Source: Portulaca oleracea
Taxonomy: Eukaryota; Streptophyta; Magnoliopsida; Caryophyllales; Portulacaceae
Length of the DNA stretch: 64,000 bases
Assembly (NCBI GenBank): GCA_029582165.1
Contig: CM055875.1
Location: 7,501 to 71,500, forward strand
Direction: 5' to 3'
A program made the position numbers and the translations under genes. Shown here one piece after another: positions 55,610 through 64,000 of the stretch. The notes under the pieces are model-generated. The model was not told where the DNA came from, did not search any database, and saw nothing but the letters and a program-made list of their open reading frames with translations. Each line of letters begins with the position of its first letter. Position 1 is the stretch's first letter.

Positions 55610-56980
55610 ATGGGTCGAGCAAAACGTGCCCGGTCCGAGCTGGAACCTACCCCCGTCCCATCGACCTCTGCTGAGCCCGATAAAACCCGGTACAAGGGTC
55701 AACCGGCTTCGATCATTCAATGCGACCCGAAGGTTAAGGTTACCTTCCGGGACGAGATGCACAAGGCGAGGTATGAGTGGCTCAAGAAGCGGAAGATTTG
55801 TGCTCCGGACCTCTATCACGAAGAGACGGCCAAGGATATATTTTGTAAACCGAGCATGGATTTCTTCATCAAAACCATGGGTTGGGAGGTCTTCGCCACC
55901 ATCAATGAGCCAATTATCGAACAATCGGTGCTGGAGTTCCTTAGCTCCTTGGTTGTACAGGAAGACGACCTCTTTCTCGTACATCGTGCACAAAAAGGAG
56001 GTCCAATGCACGGTTAAGGATATTTGCAATGCGTTAGGCCTACCCGAGGACGGAATCTTCTATGGCGAGGTTGTTAACTTTGATGAACAAAAGGCTATGC
56101 GAGACCTCACTTGCTGGAGGAGGCGCTATCCCAAGGTTCGAACCCAACGAGCGCAGTTCTATTGCCCATGAAACGCCAAGGCCCGGGATTTTTGTAACCT
56201 CAGCGTCCGTATCTTCCACCGCATCATCTCAAACTCTGTCTTCGGCTGTGATGCTGGGCGCTCAAGCATCCGGAAGGACGACCTCTTCGTCCTCTACAAT
56301 GCCGTTAACGGTCGCCGAGTCAACACCGGCTCCTGCATCCTCCATTGTCTCCGGGAAATAAGCCTCGAAAGCCGGAACATGACCATTGGTATGGGTCACA
56401 TCATCACCCATCTTCTACGGAAACAAGGGTTCGAGTCTTACCTCAACAAGTGGACTTCACGGTTTTTCCCCGATCCTATCGACGCTGTTCGCCTTCGAAA
56501 GATGGAATTCTTGGAGAAAAACAAGACGCGAACATTCTACCATCACGGGAACGAGCCCCATAGCGTCGTCGTTCATTTGGGTGACGACAATGCCGAGAAA
56601 CGTCTAGATGTCACCGACCAACGCAATTGGTCGTGTGGCAAAACTTATGGGGATCGTTTTGCGGTGGGTGGTCACGGGGAGGCCGAGGAGGAAGGTGAAG
56701 AAGAAGCAGAGGATGAGGAAGAAGAGGATGAAGAAGAAGAGGGTGAACAAGCACAAGGGGAAGAAGCCGAGCCGAGCCGAGCCAAGTGCGGGATGCCGCT
56801 CTTGAACGTATCAGCGAACTCCAGGAACTTCATGATGAATTCAAAAAACAACGGGAGCTCATCCAAAACCAGTAGATGTTGATTGAGAACTTGCAGGCGT
56901 TGATCGAGACCCAACAGGAGATGCTTGCTAGCACCCAATCGCAGCTCCAACCCCATCATCCTCCGGGAGGGTCCGCTTAA
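55610..56980 (+). pseudogene. Third ORF of element B, orthologue of the element A third ORF
   Basis: It starts MGRAKRARSELEPTP (KRAR basic cluster), then the same domain as in element A (FRDEMHKARYEW, SMDFFIKTMGWEVF, ALGLPEDGIFYGE, NFDEQKAMRDLTCW, MGHIITHLLRKQGFESY, RFFPDPIDAVRLRKMEFLE, LDVTDQRNWSCG), an acidic Glu-rich stretch and a coiled coil ending HHPPGGSA. A frameshift near 55975, a TGA at 56169-56171, a shift near 56785 and a TAG near 56874 break it. It resembles the ORF annotated in plants as Athila ORF-1 or putative plant transposon protein; its function is unknown. There is no membrane segment or signal peptide. Confidence 0.75.
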
Positions 56981-59160
56981 GGACCGTTTGTAAGCACTCC
57001 ACCCCCCACCCGACATTTATCATTGTTTCTATCTACTTTATATTGTGAAGTATAAGTGTGGGGGGGTGCTTCTTTCGGGTTTTGGATGCGATGTCTGATG
57101 TGCTTCTTTCATTTGGCATGAGTTAGCATATTTTGGGGTTGTTTGGATGGGTTGCTCGGGTTTGCCTTGTGTTGTTGGTCTTTCATGTGTTACCGGGTTG
57201 TCTTTTGGTTGATCGATGGTTATTTTTGGTGGGCCGAGAAATTTGTTTAAGCTTGTCTTGATTTTATTCTGATCATTGATGGTTTGTAAATGAATATTGT
57301 TGTGATGAATGCAATGAATCAGTCATTTCGGTTGGTATGTATGGAGTTTCATCCTTATTTCCCGCCTCAATGAGTGAGATTCGGGGATAAGGTAAGTCAT
57401 TGGCAATGTATATATTGTAGATAGTTTTGTTTTTCATCTTTTTAGTTTCTTTTCATAGTCTTTTAAGTTAGTTTTTCCTTTCTTTTGTTTTTGGTCTCGC
57501 ATGCGGGTTCTATCGATTGTAAGTCGTCTTTTACTCTAACATTGTTTTGATTCACTCGAACGACGACTCTGGATCGCTGTTTTGACGCTTATGAATAGTT
57601 TGAGGTAATATCTTTCCACCTTACTCTTTTTATGTGAATTCTTACCATGATCCATCGCATGCTTGGTTTTCTTTTGGGTGGCGAACCCCTTTGAGTGTTT
57701 GTGTTGGGATATCTTGTTGTTGGACCCGTGTGGGCTCGGGTCGCCACCATTTCTACTTGCTAGTTGTTTTTGTTTGTGTTCCGTAGGTTCTCTACCCTTT
57801 TCATGTGACACCTTCCCATAATGAGGACATTGTGGAGTTTTAAGTGGGGGGGGGGGGGATATTCATCTTCAAGGATAGATCACCTAGTCATTTTGTTCCT
57901 TGTTTTCCTAATTTTTGCTAAAATTTGAAAATTTTTGTGTGAAAAAGGAGAAAAAAGGGAGTGAAAACCTTTTAATTTTTCTTTCCGTTTTGTTTTTGTT
58001 TTTGTTTTTGTTTTGTTTCCTGGATCTCGTTTTCAGAGTTGAGAAGTCGTTCTTAAACTTCTTTAAAAGTAACCGGTTGGAACATTTTCGACCCTCATTC
58101 GGGTTCTAGTCGTGACTTACCCTTAATAAACTCCTTTCATTAAGTGTCTAGTGAGACCCCCGTTCTTTTCTCTTTTTGTTGGAACCGGGAGGTTTTAGGA
58201 GCATGTGTCCAGGTTTGTTTTGTTTCTCGTTTAGCAAAAGCAAAAAAAAAAAAAGTGCAAAAATAAAAGAAAAGAAAGAAAAACTTTCTTAAGATACAAT
58301 AACCTGAATAAGTGGAGCGTGTCGCTGTAGACATTAACCACCCACACTTAGCCAACCTACACGGGCCCGGTATTCATGGTACGTCATGGATACCCCTTAA
58401 CCCTCCTCCCATATCGCTTAGCGACGGAGAGGCGAATGGAAAAGACTGTGTTGGGAGGGTATACCCCTTATATGGGCCGTCCAATTCCTGAAAGTAAGAC
58501 TAATACCGACTTTTAAAAACCAAAAAGAAAAAAAAGAGAAAAAGAAAAGCAATTTTCGTTGGTAATTCCAACTCAAAAAGAAAGAAAAGAAAAAGTTTTT
58601 CCTTCTTAAAAGAGCGGGGCCTCCCCTTGCATCACCTCCTGCCCTCACCAAGCCAAGGGCGACCAAATGCGAGGGAGGGAAACGCTTCTCTTAGTTGTTT
58701 CGTTGTTTTCAAATTCGGATGTAAGTTTTTAGAGTCTTTTGGTTCCCGTTAAAACCTTTTCATGTGGGGTTTCGCTTGATATAAGGTGAAGGGAGTTGAA
58801 AAATCTTTAAGATCGACCTTTATCTGAGTTTGGTGTTGTGAGGTGCTCCTAACGGTTACTTTGGGAGGTTTAATCACGTTTTCTTTGTTTGGATTGCGAA
58901 ATCTTGTGAATCAAAGCCTCTGTTTTTCCTTCTTTTTGTTTTCTTCGCTTTTGTTTTCACTTTCCCTCTCTCCTTTTTCTTTGGCTTTCGTGGGTACAGC
59001 CGATACAAACCCTCACAAGTCCATCTCGTCCACCCGAGCTGCCGGGGAGTTCAAAGGGCTTGGTGCATACGCTAAATGCACCCGTTTCTCTCCCACGACA
59101 GAGGAGTTAGTGTTAGTTAGTTAGTTCTTGTTTTGGTTGCTCGCGACGAGCAAAAGTTTA
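56981..59160 (+). other. Long 3' non-coding region of element B
   Basis: It contains a polypurine-like TAAGTGTGGGGGGGTGC near 57052, the conserved module at about 57640-57860 (GGGTGGCGAACCCCTTTGAG, GGGTCGCCACC, AATGAGGACATTGTG, then AAGTGGGGGGGGGGGG) and two purine-rich runs (58238-58285 and 58505-58600). It also has a GCCGGGGAGTTCAAAGGGCT region near 59041 matching A and C near their polypurine tracts. No protein. Confidence 0.65.
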
Positions 59161-59171
59161 TGTGTGGGGGG
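59161..59171 (+). other. Polypurine tract of element B
   Basis: TGTGTGGGGGG lies directly before the 3' LTR start TGTTTAGACCC. Confidence 0.85.
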
Positions 59172-61015
59172 TGTTTAGACCCGATTTCGCGTCTAAATAC
59201 CGCCTAAATCCTTAGGCTTTTGACTTGTCTCGTGGCTCGTTTTAATAACTTTTAATGCGTTTTGGTTATTTTTGTAGTTTCCGAAGGTTTTACTCAAAAC
59301 GATGCTAAATGGGCTATTTTTGCACCAATCTTGGGAATCCCGAGATTCCCTAAGATTCTCTGAGCCCTGGTCGTGTCAAAGGCAGCAGAAACGGAAGGGC
59401 CAAACGTGTCGGAAGCGCGGAAACGCAAGTACCGCGTCGAAGAGCACCAAAGGGTAGCCCACGCTGCCCGTGGCGCGCTACGCCTCCAAATCCCTTGTGG
59501 CCGATTGCAAGCTCCCAGGCGTCGAAGGGTAGCCCCCGCAACCAAATTCCGTAGCGGGCGCTACACTCTGAAGGAACCATGTGGCCGAGATAGACCGTGG
59601 TCACGGTCACCTTGACCGTAGCCACGGTCAGATTGAAGCCAAATGCCCAAAGGAGGAGTTGCAACCCGAAATGGACCATGGTCACGGTCAACCTGACCGT
59701 AGCCACGGTGAGATCACTGTCCTGCCCAAGGAAGAGGTTGGCCGAACAAGACCGTGGCCACGGTTTCCCATGACCGTAGTCACGGCGGTGCGAAGGAGCG
59801 AAGAGTTGCCAACCCTAAATCGCCCATACCGTGCCCACGGTGCCTGGGTACCGTGCCCACGGTGCTGTGAAGCGAAGATGATGTTCTCCTGCCTTACGCA
59901 AGACCGTGGCCACGATCACCTTGACCGTGCCCACGGTCCCCTACAGGACACATTTTGTACGTAGTGTTAAATGATGAGTTTTGAGTAACAACCTGAGTTA
60001 CCTAATATTGTTTTAAGTCATTTTAGCATGGAGACAATCTTTAATCAGTCTTTAGTTAGCTTTTATCATACTTTTAGCCCTCTTTTATCACATTTTAAGC
60101 TTTGGATTAGAGAGTTAATGAAGATCTTTGCTGAGTTTATTGATTCTTGTGTTGGATTCTCTCAAGTTTTATTTCAAGTTTGAAGATTATTATCATATTT
60201 GGAGCATTGGAGCATTTATTATTCAGAGTTTTTGCCTCTTTGTCATCAATCAATGAGCATTTCTTAACCTTTCTCTCTTTTATTTCATAGTTCATCTATT
60301 AATCTCTGTTTTTGCTTTTGTTGCTTTTATTGATTTTGTTGATTGTTTGTTGTTATCTTGTTTATCTTTTTAAGTATGATTAATGTTGTTGATGATAGTA
60401 TCATGATAGTTAGGATGTTTAGTGGCTAGAACCCTAATGGGTTAGGGAGATATTAAGGGTGTGAATGGGTGATTAGGTTTGGGTTAGCAATATTAGTGAG
60501 TAACTAGTTGGCAAATCAACTTCCCAACCCTATCTTTCCCTCAAATGGGATGTAATTGGGTGCGAAAGCATCCCGAATACAACCAATGCTTGTTGGAAGG
60601 TAGGAATTGGGATAGTTAGTATTCTAGTTCGCGAAAGCGAATAGAAACTAACTAGGAAATTTCGTTTCATCGACTCCCCGGGTTTGTCTATGGACTTTGG
60701 GGAAGTCAATCCGGACTATCCTTGAAAATGGAAGCCCAGTGCGTATTTTCTAACTGAGTTACCATTTGATTTCCCCTTCTTGTTACTCTCTTGCTGCAAA
60801 ACCCATTTCCTTATCCCCGTTTGCATCCCGAAAGTCTCCCGACACCCATTGTCTCACCTTTTTGACCGAACTTAGTGTGTTTGTGCTGTTTTTGCCTCAA
60901 AAATCTATCACCCTCTCTTGATCCTAAACCCTACCTAGAGTCAAGTAATTGCTGTGAAGGCCCCTAGCTCCCTGTGGAAGAGCGATATTACCGAGGTCTG
61001 ACAAACCGCTGTACA
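59172..61015 (+). repeat. 3' LTR of element B, with U3 dyad array
   Basis: 1844 bp, co-linear with 46954-48770 with scattered substitutions. Dyads of the GACCGTGGCCACGGTC type lie at about 59594-59935. The pair at 59834.5/59856.5 (22 bp) corresponds to the single dyad at 47623.5 in the other LTR. It is followed by ATCAC (61016-61020). Confidence 0.93.
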
Positions 61016-61775
61016 ATCACACAAAAACGAAACTAGGTTCATTACCCATGAACATGAAAAATATCACCCCCACTCCAACACAAAACATCACAATGTCCCC
61101 ATTGTTAGATGGGTGTAACAAGTAAGGTAGAGATCCTAAGAAAAGCATATATACAAAATACTTATCACATAAAAAGTGATGGCGACTCGATCTCACACGG
61201 CTCCAACAACAAGATAATCCCAACATTTACAAACAAGGGGTTCGCCACCCAAAAGGAAAATTCAAGCATGCATCATGGATCAAGAATATACACACTCAAA
61301 GAGAGGGTGGAAGGTGGTTACCTCAAGATCTTCAAGTAAAGACAACTCGATCCGCGATCCAAAAGCACCAAGCATAAGGTTAGGATATACAATTTAAACT
61401 ACCTAAATGCTTAGAACATGGCATGCAAGATTAAAAGAAAAATAAAAATATGTACAAGACACTACTAACTAAAGAACTAAAGAAAAACAAAAATATTTAC
61501 AATATGAATCTCACTCTTTTTTTTTCTTTTCTTAGACTCAAAAGTCGGAATGCATACTACCTCCCACACACACGCAAAGAGGTTGCAATGTCCTCAATGG
61601 AAACAAAAGTAAGGTACACAAGCACTCCAACAGGAAAGAAAAAGGAACACACAAAAAGAAAACAAAAGAAGAAAAGAAAGCTAAGGAAGGATATTACCTG
61701 GTTGGGTACTGAGTATACCCAAACAATGAAGTCTCAGAATAATACAACCATCTATGGAGCCTCAGCCACTCCATA
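61016..61775 (-). other. Element C internal non-coding region, resumed after element B
   Basis: 61016-61022 is the target duplication plus the end of the MITE, and 61023 onward is element C. It has two polypurine-like modules on the minus strand (61063-61103 and 61558-61598), each next to a CAATGTCC-C-ATT phrase, plus GGGGTTCGCCACCCAAAAGG as in A and B. No gene. Confidence 0.65.
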
Positions 61776-62885
61776 TCACCTCAAGATACTTGGCACCATG
61801 TCAGAACCATTCAACACCCGTAGTAACAAGTCATGCGTTCTTGCGTGCATCTCATAATGGTGAACATAGGAGCACACTCTCAAAATTACATCAACAAACA
61901 TTAGTGCTCTCAGTAGTTTATCGAATGCCTTAGAAAAGTCATAGAAAGGACGGGCTACAGGAATGTACAAAACATTCCTAGGCACCGTAAAAGGAGACAT
62001 GACAAATGATTCCTCCCATTGACTTGTAAATGGAGATTGGGTATGCAACTCAATGGGAGGGGGCAATACAACACATTTTTGAACATGCTCATGCAATGAC
62101 TTGGATGCAAAAAATGATTCAAACTCAATCTCCATGCAATTTTCATCAAACACTGATACCAAATCACAACTTTCATCTAAATAATCATCATAATCATCAA
62201 TGGGTGATAAGGAAAAAGTAGGGTTAGACCACATCATAACACTCCCAATATCACAAACAAGCACATCTTCATCTTCATCAATATCATATTCATCAGAAGA
62301 ACTATCAATATTAGGAGACAACGGTGCATCATTCAAAGAAACATCAAAAGTGAAAGTGGAAGGTTCCGGATCATAACCCATCCTGAATGACTCATAAAGC
62401 ATATCATCATCAAAAGCATCATTGTCACAAACCAAGTTCAAACAATTAGGTTCATTCCCCAAAGACTCAAGCTCATCATCACAAGATTCTACATCCATAA
62501 ATTCACAACAAAGAGTAGCTAATGCCTCACTAATACAATGATCCTCAATGAAAGTGAATGATTTAGTATCTAGCACACATTCAATCACAAAAGATGCAAT
62601 TTCACTCTCAACAAGATCATGTTCCGTTACATCACAAGTATCATGGCATTCAATAAACTCAACCTTTTCTTCACACAAAAGCATGGACAATGGTGTGGAC
62701 AATGGTTCATCATCAAGCATGTTTTCATCAAGTTCTACATCATCACACACAAAATCATTATGTTCCTCATGCTCACTAGATGCAGCTAGATCTAAGGAAT
62801 TGCTAAGCTCGAGGCATAGTCTGTTATAGTAGCTAGTCATCATCCTCATCATAATCATACAATGAAGAGTCAACATGCATTTCAT
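61776..62885 (-). CDS. Acidic, Cys-containing ORF of element C, function unknown
   Basis: 369 codons, continuing the gag-like ORF after a frame change (overlap 62833-62885). It is rich in Asp, Glu, Ser and Cys with no recognised enzyme domain. Repeated patterns such as CDDVELDENMLDDE, FIECHDTCDVTEHD and CCEFMDVESCDDELESL suggest weak internal repetition. The C-terminal part (VARPFYDFSKAFDKLLRAL, VCSYVHHYEMHARTHDLLLRVL) is hydrophobic-basic and may be a separate domain. Related ORFs are common in plant non-autonomous Athila-like elements and are usually annotated as uncharacterised. It may be a C-terminal gag extension reached by a frameshift, or a degraded fusion. Confidence 0.55.
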   Translation of the reverse strand: MKCMLTLHCMIMMRMMTSYYNRLCLELSNSLDLAASSEHEEHNDFVCDDVELDENMLDDEPLSTPLSMLLCEEKVEFIECHDTCDVTEHDLVESEIASFVIECVLDTKSFTFIEDHCISEALATLCCEFMDVESCDDELESLGNEPNCLNLVCDNDAFDDDMLYESFRMGYDPEPSTFTFDVSLNDAPLSPNIDSSSDEYDIDEDEDVLVCDIGSVMMWSNPTFSLSPIDDYDDYLDESCDLVSVFDENCMEIEFESFFASKSLHEHVQKCVVLPPPIELHTQSPFTSQWEESFVMSPFTVPRNVLYIPVARPFYDFSKAFDKLLRALMFVDVILRVCSYVHHYEMHARTHDLLLRVLNGSDMVPSILR

Positions 62886-63528
62886 GACTCAAAGATGAAT
62901 GATCTACTTCAACTATCGAATCAACCATTTGTGAAGAAAAAGCTTCTACCCCAGTTTTAAGCGTATGTTCAAATTCTTGCACGTACTCATTCATTTTCAC
63001 ATGCATCTCAACTTGAAAATCATCCACTTCAGCACGAATATTATCTAGTTCAACTTGGACACAAGATTCGGAAGCATGATGTGGCGATTCACAATGCAAG
63101 CACAAAGGATGAGACTCAACAACATCACATTGGGGAGGATCATAAGAGTTTTCCACATAACCCCCTCCATAAGATTGATCACCAAAATACATGGGGTATT
63201 CACATGACTGTTCAGCTTTGGTCCCAGAGGGTGGTGCATAATAAGAAGATTGGTCGCTAGGAATAGCATTTTGTTGCTCAAATTCATAAGAGTCCCTACA
63301 CAACCGCTCAAGTAGTTCCCATGCTTTATCCTCTCCTAAATTGAAAAACCCGTAATAATCTAAGAGGTTTCGGGTCTCATAATTCACACCCTCATTCACA
63401 ATTCCGAAAAGATCTAATGTACCATAAAAGATACCATACATTTCACATTGAGCACGATAATCAAGCAATCTAGCAAAATACCTCCAAAACATTTCATGCT
63501 CAAGTTGGGGAAATTGGGGACTAGCCAT
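62833..63528 (-). CDS. Gag-like ORF of element C
   Basis: 231 codons starting 144 bases after the primer site. FWRYFARLLDYRAQCEMYG, IVNEGVNYETRNLLDYYGFF and EDKAWELLERLCRDSYEFE match the second half of the Athila gag capsid (compare FERFKNLL, YEGVDQETR and AEEAWDFLESM in element A). CLHCESPHHASESC resembles its zinc knuckle (C-x2-C-x4-H-x4-C). The N-terminal third of a normal gag is missing. It probably lets the element RNA enter particles made by autonomous relatives. Confidence 0.7.
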   Translation of the reverse strand: MASPQFPQLEHEMFWRYFARLLDYRAQCEMYGIFYGTLDLFGIVNEGVNYETRNLLDYYGFFNLGEDKAWELLERLCRDSYEFEQQNAIPSDQSSYYAPPSGTKAEQSCEYPMYFGDQSYGGGYVENSYDPPQCDVVESHPLCLHCESPHHASESCVQVELDNIRAEVDDFQVEMHVKMNEYVQEFEHTLKTGVEAFSSQMVDSIVEVDHSSLSHEMHVDSSLYDYDEDDD

Positions 63529-63671
63529 AATCTCTATCTCTTTTTCTATTTTTTATTTTTTTAATAATTTTTTCGATATTAAATTTTTTTTACTACATTT
63601 TCTTGGAAGAATCTAGAAAGCAATAAACTATTTACACACAAACCAATAACCTAATCTACCAAACAACGCTA

Positions 63672-63689
63672 TCCCCGGCAACAGCGCCA
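63672..63689 (-). other. Primer binding site of element C, tRNA-Asp type
   Basis: The minus strand reads TGGCGCTGTTGCCGGGGA, one base from the LTR; one base differs from element A. Confidence 0.85.
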
Positions 63690-63690
63690 G

Positions 63691-64000
63691 TGTTCAATTC
63701 TAGTAATTTTGGGTTTTTGTAAAGTAAGGGATGTCGGTCCACAAGGATGGGTGTTAGGCTTGACATGGGGATTGGTTTGCGTAAGGGCTTTTCAATTGCG
63801 GAAAGCGGTAAATTATGTAAAGAAAGGAATTAACTTAATCTAGACATGTATTCATAATAACAATCAAGAAAGCATAAAAGATGAATTAAACCTAATTTCA
63901 ACTAAGAAAGCAATTAAGAGCAAGAAATAGAAAGCAATAAAACTACAACTAATAATGAAATTAGGAACAAGAGATTATGCCTTCGATGAACTAATCTTCT
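63691..64000 (-). repeat. 5' LTR of element C, incomplete at the window edge
   Basis: It matches 43977 onward (ATGTCGGTCCACAAGGATGG against the corresponding part of the 3' LTR). The U3 array of this copy would lie outside the window. Confidence 0.88.

Larger units (their letters stand above)
46954..61015 (+). mobile_element. Complete Athila-like Ty3/gypsy element B
   Basis: A 14,062-bp element with LTRs 46954-48770 and 59172-61015 (TGTTTAGACCC...GTACA) and a perfect duplication ATCAC (46949-46953 and 61016-61020). The primer site TGGCGCCGTTGCCGTGGA (48777-48794) has one mismatch to the tRNA-Asp type. Order: gag, protease, RT, RNase H, integrase, internal dyad array, third ORF, 3' non-coding region, polypurine tract. 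Frameshifts, stops and a deletion across the RT active site show it is older or more decayed than element A. Its LTR sequence and dyad motif differ from A and C, so it is a separate family. Confidence 0.95.
43977..64000 (-). mobile_element. Non-autonomous Athila-like element C (interrupted, runs off the window)
   Basis: Minus strand. The 3' LTR is 43977-45365, the 5' LTR begins at 63691 and leaves the window, and the tRNA-Asp primer site is 63672-63689. Own internal sequence is only about 4.2 kb (45366-46953 and 61016-63690), holding a gag-like ORF and an acidic ORF but no protease, RT or integrase. LTR ends (TGTTCGGT...GAACA), polypurine tract and primer site match element A, suggesting it was mobilised by A-type enzymes. 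It is split by a MITE, which in turn holds element B. Confidence 0.85.

Noticed and set aside
1..64000. tRNA, rRNA or other structured RNA genes
   Set aside because: None was recognised. The tRNA-like matches are the short retrotransposon primer sites only.

Overview
This window is repeat-dense nuclear DNA from a flowering plant, probably a eudicot. The evidence is one intron-less pentatricopeptide-repeat (PPR) gene remnant, Ty3/gypsy elements of Athila and Tat type primed by tRNA-Asp-like sites, Ty1/copia elements, MITEs, and AT-rich spacers with (AT)n runs. I cannot name the species. Almost every kilobase is a mobile element, often one inside another, and only the PPR gene at 21.3-22.5 kb looks like host coding sequence.

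Layout. 0.1-16.7 kb: two tandem, same-strand (minus) copies of a Tat-like element with long non-coding internal regions, tandem-repeat arrays and a decayed gag (9.0-10.4 kb). The first copy is split by a complete gag-only copia element (2492-6631, TSD CCAAT). The 5' internal part carries a Tourist-like MITE (10584-10974, TSD TAA). 16.7-20.1 kb: a possible Tat-type LTR, unassigned sequence, an orphan array of short dyads and a hAT-like repeat. 21.3-22.5 kb: the PPR remnant. 22.9-42 kb: a decayed minus-strand copia element (D) split by a complete 13.3-kb Athila-like element (A, 23876-37150, minus, TSD ATCGT). 42.7-43.1 kb: a foldback MITE. 43977-64000: a non-autonomous Athila-like element (C, minus, running off the right edge). 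C contains a MULE-like MITE, and that MITE contains a complete 14.1-kb Athila-like element (B, 46954-61015, plus, TSD ATCAC).

Elements A and B have the same plan: LTR, tRNA-Asp primer site, gag, protease, RT/RNase H, integrase, spacer, third ORF, long 3' non-coding region, polypurine tract, LTR. All their reading frames are damaged. The third ORF encodes a protein with a basic KRAR N-terminus, a conserved central domain, an acidic stretch, a coiled coil and a PPGG-containing C-terminus.

The most unusual signal is regulatory. The U3 region of each Athila-like LTR, just upstream of a TATA-like box, holds an array of GC-rich dyads of 12-16 bp. The dyad sequence differs between families (GGCTCGGGCGAGCC in A, GACCGTGGCCACGGTC plus GTAGCGGGCGCTAC in B, GTCGCGGGTGCGAC in C), but the geometry is shared: dyads come in pairs whose centres are 21 bp apart (occasionally 22), which is two helical turns. 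In A and B a second copy of the same array lies inside the element, about 0.6 kb upstream of the third ORF. This looks like a co-diverging cis-element/binding-protein system, perhaps with the third-ORF product as the partner. All alignments and spacings were done by eye.
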